Of a stretch of 24,251 nt of DNA, positions 13,759 to 20,794 are shown piece by piece. Origin of the DNA: a virus; IMG/VR virus record IMGVR_UViG_3300020459_000678, positions 1 to 24,251 of that record; one strand, given 5' to 3'. The notes under the pieces were generated by a model, which saw only the letters and a list, made by a program, of their open reading frames with translations, was not told the DNA's origin and did no database searches. The position numbers were made by a program, and so were the translations under genes. The number at the start of each line of letters is the position of its first letter. Within the stretch, counting starts at the first letter, position 1.

Positions 13759-14847
13759 ATGGACAATATAGCATTAAGAACAGTATCACCCAACGGAGCA
13801 AAAAGAAGTATCCGTAGGGCATTCAAAAAGAAAAGACCACTTTTTATTTGGGGACCTCCAGGCATTGGTAAGTCTGAAGTAGTTCATCAAATAGGTGACG
13901 AATATAAAAAAGCATTAGTAATTGATATAAGACTTTCATTATGGGAACCTACAGACATCAAAGGCATTCCTTATTTTGATAGCAATGCTGGTACAATGGT
14001 ATGGGCACCACCTTCAGAACTTCCTGATGCGGAAACCGCTAAGAAGTATGAAATAGTCATTTTATTTATGGACGAAATGAACTCTGCTCCTCCGGCTGTA
14101 CAGGCGGCGGCTTATCAGCTTATTCTTAACAGACGTGTAGGCACTTATCATTTGCCAGAGAACGTTGTTATTGTAGCGGCTGGTAACAGAGATGCTGACA
14201 AAGGTGTTACTTATAGAATGCCTGCTCCGTTGGCAAACAGGTTCATTCACTTAGAAATGAAAGTAGACTTTGATGATTGGTTTCAGTGGGCGGCTGAGCA
14301 TAAACTTCATCAAGACGTCGTAGGTTATTTAAATTTTAGCAAGAAGGACTTGTATGACTTTGATCCAAAAAGCCCAAGTCGTTCATTTGCTACACCGCGT
14401 TCTTGGTCATTTGTTTCCGAGCTTATCGAAGACGATGATGATGAGAATACCACTACCGATTTGGTAAGTGGTGCCGTAGGCGAAGGACTTGCCGTTAAGT
14501 TCATGGCGCATCGTAAGGTTGCTTCAAAACTTCCTAAACCCACTGACATCCTAGATGGCAAGGTTAAGGATTTAGAGACTAAAGAAATCAGTGCCATGTA
14601 TTCCTTGACAGTCTCTTTATGCTATGAACTGAAAGAAGCCTGTGATAAAAAGGATAAAAAGTTTGATACGAAAGTTAATAACTTCCTTAGATTCGCAATG
14701 GACAACTTTGATACAGAATTGGTTGTTATGGGTATAAAGTTAGCCCTCACACAATACTCACTTCCAATAGACCCAGATGAGGTCGACTGTTTCGATGAAT
14801 TCCATAACAGGTTTGGTAAGTACGTAACTGCGGCTCAAAGTGCTTAA
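13759..14847 (+). CDS. MoxR-type AAA+ ATPase
   Basis: A 362-residue single-module AAA+ protein. Walker A is GPPGIGKS (32-39), Walker B ILFMDE (101-106), sensor 1 AGNRD (141-145), and an arginine-finger region MPAPLANRF (154-162). The insert after Walker A, 'SLWEPTDIKGIPYF', is typical of MoxR ATPases. These work with VWA-domain partners to remodel or load protein complexes (RavA-ViaA, CbbQ-CbbO). The next gene is just such a partner. The gene has its own promoter and is followed by a terminator, so dosage relative to the partner may be set separately. Confidence 0.88.
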   Translation: MDNIALRTVSPNGAKRSIRRAFKKKRPLFIWGPPGIGKSEVVHQIGDEYKKALVIDIRLSLWEPTDIKGIPYFDSNAGTMVWAPPSELPDAETAKKYEIVILFMDEMNSAPPAVQAAAYQLILNRRVGTYHLPENVVIVAAGNRDADKGVTYRMPAPLANRFIHLEMKVDFDDWFQWAAEHKLHQDVVGYLNFSKKDLYDFDPKSPSRSFATPRSWSFVSELIEDDDDENTTTDLVSGAVGEGLAVKFMAHRKVASKLPKPTDILDGKVKDLETKEISAMYSLTVSLCYELKEACDKKDKKFDTKVNNFLRFAMDNFDTELVVMGIKLALTQYSLPIDPDEVDCFDEFHNRFGKYVTAAQSA

Positions 14848-14854
14848 TAGCACT

Positions 14855-14893
14855 AGGAGTTTGGGCGTCTCCTTTAAAAAACGCCCATTTTTT
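14855..14893 (+). terminator. intrinsic terminator with possible pseudoknot
   Basis: GGGCGT (14863-14868) pairs with ACGCCC (14881-14886) and is followed by ATTTTTT, a standard rho-independent terminator after the ATPase gene. AGGAG (14855-14859) can also pair with CTCCT (14869-14873) around the first arm. The two stems are compatible as an H-type pseudoknot with no base between them on one side and a TTAAAAA linker on the other. A further hairpin AGTGC/GCACT (14839-14854) spans the stop codon. Confidence 0.8.
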
Positions 14894-14896
14894 CAC

Positions 14897-14925
14897 TTGA
14901 CAAATGATGAAAAATGTTGTATATT
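14897..14925 (+). promoter_or_regulatory. sigma70-type promoter for the VWA gene
   Basis: TTGACA (14897-14902), 17 bases, TATATT (14920-14925), directly after the terminator. The predicted start is near 14932; GGAGAGG (14948-14954) precedes ATG 14957. Confidence 0.85.
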
Positions 14926-14956
14926 AAATATATAATAAGGCAATACGGAGAGGCAC

Positions 14957-16225
14957 ATGACTATAGATACTAAAGGATTTGAACCAAAAGAGCTTACAGT
15001 AGATGAGCTTAAAGCAATGAGAGAAGACGTTGCTGATAGAATAATTGTAGCAAGAGTAGGATTACTACTTAGACACCCATTCTTTGGTAACATGGCTACA
15101 AGACTTATTGTTAAAAACTGTGATGACTGGTGTCCTACTGCCGCAACAGACGGTAAACATTTATTTTATAATACACAATTCTTTAATGCTTTATCTAATA
15201 AAGAGATAGAGTTTGTTATAGCACATGAGATACTTCATTGTGTTTTTGACCATATTATTAGACGTGAAGAAAGAGATCCAGAAATTTATAATATCGCTTG
15301 TGACTATATTGTAAATAATACATTGGTAAGAGATAAAATTGGTGATCCAGTAAAAATGATTCCTATTTTTCAAGACTGGAAATATGATGGTTGGCAATCA
15401 GAAGCAGTATATGATGACATATACGAGAAGGCTAAAGAGAACGGTAAGCAATTCTTAAAACAATTAGGCGAACTTTTAGACGAGCATATTGACTGGGAGA
15501 AAAAACCAGGGCAAAGTAAAAAAGGTAATGGTTCTAAAAACGGACAACGTCCGCATTATACAAAAGATGAAATGAAAAAAATTAGAGATCAAATAAAAGA
15601 AAACATGATCTCTGCGGCACAATCCGCTGGTGCTGGTAATGTTCCTGCTGAAATAGAAAGAATGATAAAGGAACTTACTGAACCTAAAATGAATTGGAAA
15701 GAAATACTAAGACAACAAATTCAGGCAACTGTAAGAAATGATTATACATTTAGTAGACCTAGTAGAAAAGGTTGGCATAGTGGTGTTGTTTTACCAGGTA
15801 TGAATTTTGATCAACAGATAGATTGTGCTATTGGCTTTGATATGTCAGGTTCTATTGGAGACGATCAAGCTAAATTATTCCTATCTGAAGTAAAAGGTAT
15901 AATGGATGAATTTAAAGAATACAATTTAAAACTATGGTGTTTTGATACTAATGTATATGCTGAAAAAGATTATTCTAGTTCAGATGGAGAAGACTTTTCT
16001 AAGTATCAACCAGTAGGAGGTGGCGGTACTGACTTTATGGTTAATTGGGAATATATGAAAGAACACGATATACAACCTAAGAAGTTTATTATGTTTACAG
16101 ACGGTTATCCATTTGGTAGTTGGGGTGATGAAGATTATTGTGATACTGTATTTGTTATACATGGACATCACGATAGAAACTTTGTAGCACCGTTTGGAAT
16201 AACTGCTCATTACGAGGATGCCTAA
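14957..16225 (+). CDS. metallopeptidase-like / VWA-domain protein (DUF2201-type), MoxR partner
   Basis: A 422-residue two-domain protein. Residues 1-150 look like the putative metallopeptidase domain joined to VWA in DUF2201 proteins: FVIAHEILHCVFDHI carries HEILH (90-94) with a third histidine at 99. A lysine- and glycine-rich linker (about 183-200) leads to the C-terminal VWA-like domain with a complete MIDAS site: DMSGS (295-299), the Thr in GGGGTDF (T358) and D382 in MFTDG. MIDAS domains bind a divalent metal and a protein ligand. With the MoxR ATPase just upstream it forms a classical ATPase-VWA pair. Whether the HExxH part is an active protease is not known. Confidence 0.85.
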   Translation: MTIDTKGFEPKELTVDELKAMREDVADRIIVARVGLLLRHPFFGNMATRLIVKNCDDWCPTAATDGKHLFYNTQFFNALSNKEIEFVIAHEILHCVFDHIIRREERDPEIYNIACDYIVNNTLVRDKIGDPVKMIPIFQDWKYDGWQSEAVYDDIYEKAKENGKQFLKQLGELLDEHIDWEKKPGQSKKGNGSKNGQRPHYTKDEMKKIRDQIKENMISAAQSAGAGNVPAEIERMIKELTEPKMNWKEILRQQIQATVRNDYTFSRPSRKGWHSGVVLPGMNFDQQIDCAIGFDMSGSIGDDQAKLFLSEVKGIMDEFKEYNLKLWCFDTNVYAEKDYSSSDGEDFSKYQPVGGGGTDFMVNWEYMKEHDIQPKKFIMFTDGYPFGSWGDEDYCDTVFVIHGHHDRNFVAPFGITAHYEDA

Positions 16226-16231
16226 TAATAT

Positions 16232-16513
16232 ATGAAACTAAAGCATAAATTATCCCCTCAAGACTATTTTAGGTTTAGAAGATTAAAACATCAGCCTCCC
16301 CATTTGGCTATAATAGATTTACCTGTGAAATATAATATCCAAAATGCTATTGAAAATTGGATAGACAGCAACTTAAAGAACAGGTATTTTATTGGAAAAT
16401 CTATAGGATTAACCAAGGATAATAATGTGGATCAAGTACTAAGAGTAGGATTTGAAGATCCAAAAGAGCTGTCATTTTTCGTTTTAGCTTGTCCACTTTT
16501 GAAGTACAAGTAA
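16232..16513 (+). CDS. small conserved hypothetical protein
   Basis: A 93-residue basic protein that begins six bases after the VWA gene and has no obvious ribosome site, so it may be translated by coupling. Visible are LSPQDYFRFRRLKHQPP, NAIENWIDSNLKNRYFIG and a C-terminal VGFEDPKELSFFVLACPLLK, which resemble an unnamed small protein of T4-like marine phages. No motif suggests a function. Confidence 0.65.
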   Translation: MKLKHKLSPQDYFRFRRLKHQPPHLAIIDLPVKYNIQNAIENWIDSNLKNRYFIGKSIGLTKDNNVDQVLRVGFEDPKELSFFVLACPLLKYK

Positions 16514-16516
16514 ATA
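16509..16516 (+). promoter_or_regulatory. degenerate late-type promoter (weak)
   Basis: AGTAAATA matches the late motif at six of eight positions, lies at the end of the preceding gene, and is 38 bases before an ATG with a good AAGGAG site. The sequence alone does not prove it. Confidence 0.3.
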
Positions 16517-16553
16517 CTGAGCAGATAATTACTATATAGAAGGAGTATAAAAT

Positions 16554-16847
16554 ATGTCTGAAAACACAACTGTACCAGGTACAAACCCCGCAGAAGCACC
16601 TGCTGGAGCACCAGCTCAAGGCACACCGCCAACTGGAGCCCCTGTAGAACTAACTGTACAAGATCTTGGAGTAATTAAATCCATTATCGATGTTGCTTCA
16701 CAGAGGGGTGCTTTTAGAGCAAATGAAATGGAAGCCGTTGGCAAAACTTTTAACAAACTTGACTCATTCCTTTCAACTGTTCAAAAGGCAGAAGAAGAAG
16801 CAAAAAAAGCCAACGAAGGAAAAGAAGAGTCTAAAGGAGACAAATAA
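16554..16847 (+). CDS. small Pro/Ala-rich protein, probable virion-associated class
   Basis: A 97-residue protein. The N-terminal 30 residues are low-complexity (GTNPAEAPAGAPAQGTPPTG). Residues 33-70 are a conserved-looking helical core (LTVQDLGVIKSIIDVASQ; FRANEMEAVGKTFNKLDSFL), and the C-terminus is a charged tail rich in Lys and Glu. The core resembles an unnamed protein of T4-like marine phages. AAGGAG (16541-16546) precedes ATG. The last base of its stop codon is the first base of the next ATG. A structural role is inferred only from the late-gene neighbourhood. Confidence 0.65.
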   Translation: MSENTTVPGTNPAEAPAGAPAQGTPPTGAPVELTVQDLGVIKSIIDVASQRGAFRANEMEAVGKTFNKLDSFLSTVQKAEEEAKKANEGKEESKGDK

Positions 16848-17503
16848 TGGCTGATATAAAACACGTAGGTAGACTTAAAGCCAACCAGAGAAAGGTTGTT
16901 GTCGCTTACAAAGTCATCCCAAATGAAGATCCAGCAGTAAGTGCATTAGTGATTGATACGGCAACATTAGAAGATGCTGATCACGATGCTTTAATTAATA
17001 CTGTCCAAGGTAACGCAGGCCAATCGGCATTTGAATTTGCTGAAGTAATGGCAAGAAGCACATTACCAGATGGTTCGAACATGTTAGCTAGATTCCATGC
17101 TACTGGAAAATTAGTTAAGGTTCCGCACACTTCAATTGAAATGATGCCTAATCCAAACGCAACTGTAGGATTAGATGAACTGGTTAAAATTATTGCTGAA
17201 CAAAGAGGCACAACTGTAGCAGGTTTGGCTATGAAAAATCCAAACGAATTGCCAGAAGGCACAACTATTACAGAAGCTGGTTCAGTAAACGAGATGCCAA
17301 AGGCATCAAACGTACTAGCAGAATCACAGGCGGCAAATATTCAAGCCCCGAACAACGCGGCATTGACAGATGAGCAATTGGCGGCAAGCTATAGATCTCA
17401 AGCTGATAGACTTTATAAAGAAGCAAAAAGTCTAAGAGAACAAGCTGAAGAGCTAGTTCCTACTACTAAGAAAAGCAAAGCCAGTGTCAAAGCGGCTTCC
17501 TGA
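16847..17503 (+). CDS. conserved phage protein, possible structural or accessory virion protein
   Basis: A 218-residue protein. Its first part (MADIKHVGRLKANQRKVVVA; ALVIDTATLEDADHDALINTV; QSAFEFAEVMARSTLPDGSN) and LARFHATGKLVKVPH match, from memory, a conserved unnamed protein of T4-like cyanophages. After a short helical piece (VGLDELVKIIAEQRG), the C-terminus is a likely flexible Ala/Asn/Pro-rich linker followed by a coiled-coil-like RSQADRLYKEAKSLREQAEE and a basic tail. It overlaps the next gene by 20 bases. Function unproven. Confidence 0.7.
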   Translation: MADIKHVGRLKANQRKVVVAYKVIPNEDPAVSALVIDTATLEDADHDALINTVQGNAGQSAFEFAEVMARSTLPDGSNMLARFHATGKLVKVPHTSIEMMPNPNATVGLDELVKIIAEQRGTTVAGLAMKNPNELPEGTTITEAGSVNEMPKASNVLAESQAANIQAPNNAALTDEQLAASYRSQADRLYKEAKSLREQAEELVPTTKKSKASVKAAS

Positions 17504-17801
17504 TGATGTAATTAAGCATTGGCCAGACGTTTTCAAAGATATTGATATACATACTATCCCCATAAACTATCTTAGTTCTATAAAGGTAGAATTTAAAAAA
17601 GGTAGAGTGTGGGAGATAGATTGTAACGCAAAAAGAGAAACCGGTGCTGATCTAGACAAAAGCATATCAGATTTATTCAAAGAGTACGGAGAAGATATAT
17701 TACACGTTGATTTTAGGCTTAACACGCCTAAACTTAAGAGAGATATAGAAAAACGTACTAGAGCATTCTTAAAAAACCCCAGAAAAAAGAGAACACGATA
17801 A
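17484..17801 (+). CDS. conserved phage hypothetical protein
   Basis: A 105-residue protein that starts at GTG 17484, inside the end of the previous gene. The N-terminal SKRLPDDVIKHWPDVFKDI and the following PINYLSSIKVEFKKGRVWEI, DLFKEYGEDILHVDFRL resemble an unnamed T4-like marine phage family whose start lies at the same place, which supports the GTG. The C-terminus is strongly basic (RAFLKNPRKKRTR). No functional motif is visible. Confidence 0.7.
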   Translation: MSKRLPDDVIKHWPDVFKDIDIHTIPINYLSSIKVEFKKGRVWEIDCNAKRETGADLDKSISDLFKEYGEDILHVDFRLNTPKLKRDIEKRTRAFLKNPRKKRTR

Positions 17802-17812
17802 TTGATTAATGT

Positions 17813-17820
17813 GATAAATA
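17813..17820 (+). promoter_or_regulatory. T4-type late promoter for the tail-fibre-like gene
   Basis: GATAAATA, within the 13-base string GATAAATATATAC that also occurs at 12958. It lies 28 bases before ATG 17848, which has TTAGGAG upstream. Confidence 0.75.
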
Positions 17821-17847
17821 TATACAACAACGAATTAGGAGTATTAG

Positions 17848-18945
17848 ATGGGTACTTTAAGACTTAAAAGAGGGACTAAAGAAGCACTGCAAACCAACCC
17901 CGGTTTTACACCCGCGGAAGGTGAACTTGTTTATACAACAGACAGTAAAGAAGTATTTGTAGGTGATGGAGCCACACAAGGTGGTGTAGCAGTTTCAGTA
18001 TCCACACAAAACCTAGAAGACTTAGGTAACGTTCAAGCACTAGCGGCGCAAAAAGACCAAATTTTAGTATATACAGGGTCTCAATGGGCGGCAACAAACA
18101 ATCCAGCAGTAGACATACGTGGTAACATATATGGTGATGATTCCACACTATTAGTTGATGCTATCAACGGAAAAATAGTAGGACCAGTAGAAACTTCAAC
18201 AGTAGCGGCAACTACACTAACAGGAAACCTTACAGGTGATACTAACGGATCACATACAGGCGGAGTGGTTGGTGATGTTGTAGGTAATGTAGTAGGAACT
18301 ATCACTGGCTCATTAACAGGTACTATGACAGGTTCAGTATTTGGTGATGACAGTTCAGGACTACTAGTTGACGGTATTAACAATCAAATTACTGGCTCCA
18401 TTAATGCTATGAATGTTTCAACATTTGATAACACAATTAACATTGGTACTAAATCAGCCAATCCAGCTTTTAATTATAATACAACATCAACAAACGGTTC
18501 TTTTCCACAGTCAACTATACAGATTAGAAATGTACACAATGATGTAACAGCAGACGAATTAGGTATTTTCAGATCCAGAGGAGTTTTAGGAGCAAGAACA
18601 ACTGTACAAGCAAATGATGTAATTGGTGGATTTGGTTGGTCAGCATATGACGGAGCATCAGTTTTAATTGGTGCGAACATGAATAGTGTTATTAATAGTG
18701 TTTCTACAAATAACCTATCAGCAGATTTAATTATTAGAACAAGAAACGGTGCTATATCAACATATGGCGAAGCAATGAGAATTAAAGCAGATAAAGGTGT
18801 GACAACAGCAAGTTACGTCCAGTTTGGTAGTTTGACAACTACACAAAGAGATGCTTTGACTCCTGCTAATGGGATGGTAATTTACAATTCAAGTGATAAT
18901 AAATTCCAAGGCTATGAAAACGGTGCTTGGGTTAATTTAATTTAA
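17848..18945 (+). CDS. tail-fibre-like structural protein with Mtd-like N-terminal domain
   Basis: A 365-residue protein. Residues 1-50 read LRLKRGTKEALQTNPGFTPA then GELVYTTDSKEVFVGDGA, the form of the small beta domain at the N-terminus of the major tropism determinant and many phage fibres. A glycine-spaced repeat region (about 95-180) contains two imperfect copies of 'GDDS-LLVD-IN--I-G' and a TG/VG-rich run (NLTGDTNGSHTGGVVGDVVG). The end has LTTTQRDALTPANGMVIYNS and FQGYENGAWVNL, a common fibre C-terminus. It probably contributes to the tail fibre or baseplate and host recognition. The 3' end overlaps the convergent minus-strand gene by 14 bases. Confidence 0.8.
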   Translation: MGTLRLKRGTKEALQTNPGFTPAEGELVYTTDSKEVFVGDGATQGGVAVSVSTQNLEDLGNVQALAAQKDQILVYTGSQWAATNNPAVDIRGNIYGDDSTLLVDAINGKIVGPVETSTVAATTLTGNLTGDTNGSHTGGVVGDVVGNVVGTITGSLTGTMTGSVFGDDSSGLLVDGINNQITGSINAMNVSTFDNTINIGTKSANPAFNYNTTSTNGSFPQSTIQIRNVHNDVTADELGIFRSRGVLGARTTVQANDVIGGFGWSAYDGASVLIGANMNSVINSVSTNNLSADLIIRTRNGAISTYGEAMRIKADKGVTTASYVQFGSLTTTQRDALTPANGMVIYNSSDNKFQGYENGAWVNLI

Positions 18946-19516
18946 ATAACTTACCCTTATCATACAATTCAACAATTTCGTTAAAAGGTATATCTGTACT
19001 AAATTGACAGTGGAATCTATAGTCGTTTGTTTCATTTGTAGCATTATGATACTCTAACAAATTAAAGATTACAGCAGTATGATCTGTATAATTTATAGTT
19101 TCTTGTAATTTAAATTTAGCATTATCGTAATCACTGTATTCTCCTTCTTCTAAGGTCCAAAACTTTGTTGGGCCAAAGCTACTTATAGTCAATGGGTATA
19201 CAGGAATGCTTATAACACTTACTCTTGGAACAAAAGGATTCTTTTGGTCAACATGTATCTTTCCTATAGTAAAAGGTGTTTGTCCTAGTATTTCATAATG
19301 TACATCAACTAAAAATTTCTTGCCTATCTCATCCATTAGTTCTGTAGGAATAAGATCTCTAGGACAATACCAATTCCAGTCAGTCTTTCCATACTTGTCT
19401 GGCTTTGTGCCAGTGTAAGCGAAACTGTCTTTATGATTAAGTATATGATCTGCTAACTTAGATCTTGTTTCTTTACTAAAAGTTAACTCTTTAATGTGCT
19501 GAAAATATGGTCTCAT
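18932..19516 (-). CDS. DSBH-fold, 2OG-Fe(II) oxygenase-like protein
   Basis: A 194-residue protein, last gene of the minus-strand operon. The HxD-H-R facial triad and 2-oxoglutarate residues of the cupin-type oxygenases are visible: H88 and D90 in IGKIHVDQ, H157 in LLEYHNATNE and R167 in DYRFHCQF. The strand FNLLEYHNATNETNDYRFHC resembles aspartyl/asparaginyl hydroxylase-type folds. The N-terminal half is variable. ATG overlaps the previous stop by four bases (ATGA). The substrate is unknown; it may share a substrate with the adjacent homologous-looking protein. Confidence 0.65.
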   Translation of the reverse strand: MRPYFQHIKELTFSKETRSKLADHILNHKDSFAYTGTKPDKYGKTDWNWYCPRDLIPTELMDEIGKKFLVDVHYEILGQTPFTIGKIHVDQKNPFVPRVSVISIPVYPLTISSFGPTKFWTLEEGEYSDYDNAKFKLQETINYTDHTAVIFNLLEYHNATNETNDYRFHCQFSTDIPFNEIVELYDKGKLFKLN

Positions 19517-20091
19517 TTATTACTCCGTAGTGGATAATTATTTTTAATTTTTTCTTTTATTTCATCAAAAGTATTATGGGTAAACCGTAACTTAAATAAT
19601 ATCCTATCTTGATCTTTTTGAACTGGAACACTATGATTGATACTTACATTTAACAATGCAACATCATAGTATTCATCAGCATGTCCCTCAAAATTTATAG
19701 GAGTTTGTTCTCCTTCTAGGATAAAATTTATAGCACATAAAGTGCCTACATCAGTATGTACAGGCACTTCAGAACCTTGTGTCTGCGTTAAAAAGTTTGC
19801 TTTGATTGTATCAGTTTCACAAATCTTTTTGAATAAAGATGTTAATCGTCTACTCTCTGAGAGATCAAATTCTGTGACTTTAGGTTCTCTTGAAGCATTC
19901 CACGACCTTTGCTCTGTCCACCATTTGTTATTTTTTTCAATAAATGACATATCGTCATTGTAATCCAATCCTTCATTATATATCCATGTCAAGGTATCTT
20001 TATTAATTGGTTGGTACTGAAATACCTTAGACTCTTCTAACAGCTTTTTCTTATCATGATCTACTACAAATTTAAAAATACAATCTTCCAT
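19513..20091 (-). CDS. DSBH-fold, 2OG-Fe(II) oxygenase-like protein
   Basis: A 192-residue protein next to a second of the same fold. The motif VPVHTDVGTLCAINFIL has H112 and D114; INHSVPV has H153; RILFKLRF has R163. The 'H-D-GT-CAINF' and 'HSV' pattern is that of aspartyl/asparaginyl beta-hydroxylase-like domains. The N-terminal 100 residues, with NKWWTEQRSWNASREPKVTE, may form the substrate part. Its ATG (20091) follows the ligase stop by one base, so it is surely co-transcribed with the genes before it. The reaction is unknown. Confidence 0.65.
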   Translation of the reverse strand: MEDCIFKFVVDHDKKKLLEESKVFQYQPINKDTLTWIYNEGLDYNDDMSFIEKNNKWWTEQRSWNASREPKVTEFDLSESRRLTSLFKKICETDTIKANFLTQTQGSEVPVHTDVGTLCAINFILEGEQTPINFEGHADEYYDVALLNVSINHSVPVQKDQDRILFKLRFTHNTFDEIKEKIKNNYPLRSNK

Positions 20092-20092
20092 T

Positions 20093-20794
20093 TTAATTTT
20101 TCCTACCTAAGTAATACATCCTATTACCCATATCTAAAGCTACTATATCTCCAGTCGCAAACCAGTCATCATATATACTTGTTGATCCTTTCACATGTAA
20201 CTCATGATCAATTATCTTCCAATCACAATAATATGTATCTCCTAAAATTGTATATCCTTCGAAACATCTTTCCTTTACATAGTTAACTTTATCTATACTA
20301 TCAAATTCTATGTTAATTGTTATAGGACCTATTTCACTCATTCCCCAGTTAGGTTGTACAATAGCTCCTTTAGAAACAAAAGCTTCTATCATATCCCAAG
20401 ATACAGGATCACTGCCGCCTAATATTCTTTTACCTGTCAAATCACAATCTTTAAATCCTTTAGTATTCATTACTGCTGTCATTTGTGCTGGTGCTAAAAA
20501 TGTATGGGTATAATTTTTAAAAATGTCTAAAAACTTAAATGGATTAAATTTCATTGCTGTCACTTCTGCGTTTACACTAAAAGCCGGTAAACTTTGTGCT
20601 AATAATCCGCCAGCATGGGTCATACGTGTCACTGTAAGTATCTTACTTGTTACTGATATCTTTTGGGCATCAACTGCTATACGATTTGCTTCTTTAAGGT
20701 TTTCTGGTGTTCTAAAAATGTCCTTGGACGGGCCTGTTGTCCCACTACTAGAAATGGTTACACCATTTTCTAATACGTGCTGAAAATCAACCAT
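20093..20794 (-). CDS. minimal AMP-forming ligase core (ANL superfamily)
   Basis: A 233-residue protein from ATG 20794, chosen because the 5' part of the longer frame (from 20857) lies within the previous gene and a GGAG is placed 10 bases before this ATG. It has adenylation motif A3 (ISSSGTTGPSK, 14-24), A5 (NWGMSEIGP, 149-157) and A7/A8 (ATGDIVALD at 213-221; YLGRKN at the end). ANL enzymes normally have about 500 residues; this one lacks most of the N-terminal domain and all of the C-terminal domain with the A10 lysine. It may make only the acyl-AMP, need a partner, or have lost activity. The compactness is not an obvious frameshift. Confidence 0.75.
   Translation of the reverse strand: MVDFQHVLENGVTISSSGTTGPSKDIFRTPENLKEANRIAVDAQKISVTSKILTVTRMTHAGGLLAQSLPAFSVNAEVTAMKFNPFKFLDIFKNYTHTFLAPAQMTAVMNTKGFKDCDLTGKRILGGSDPVSWDMIEAFVSKGAIVQPNWGMSEIGPITINIEFDSIDKVNYVKERCFEGYTILGDTYYCDWKIIDHELHVKGSTSIYDDWFATGDIVALDMGNRMYYLGRKN

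Noticed and set aside
14855-14893. A true preQ1 riboswitch at the pseudoknot
   Set aside because: It follows the ATPase stop, precedes a non-queuosine gene, and lacks an evident ligand-binding cytosine between the stems; it is kept only as a structural observation.
17848-18945. Diversity-generating retroelement suggested by the Mtd-like N-terminus
   Set aside because: No reverse transcriptase gene, template repeat or variable repeat is visible in the window, and the N-terminal domain alone is common in phage fibres.
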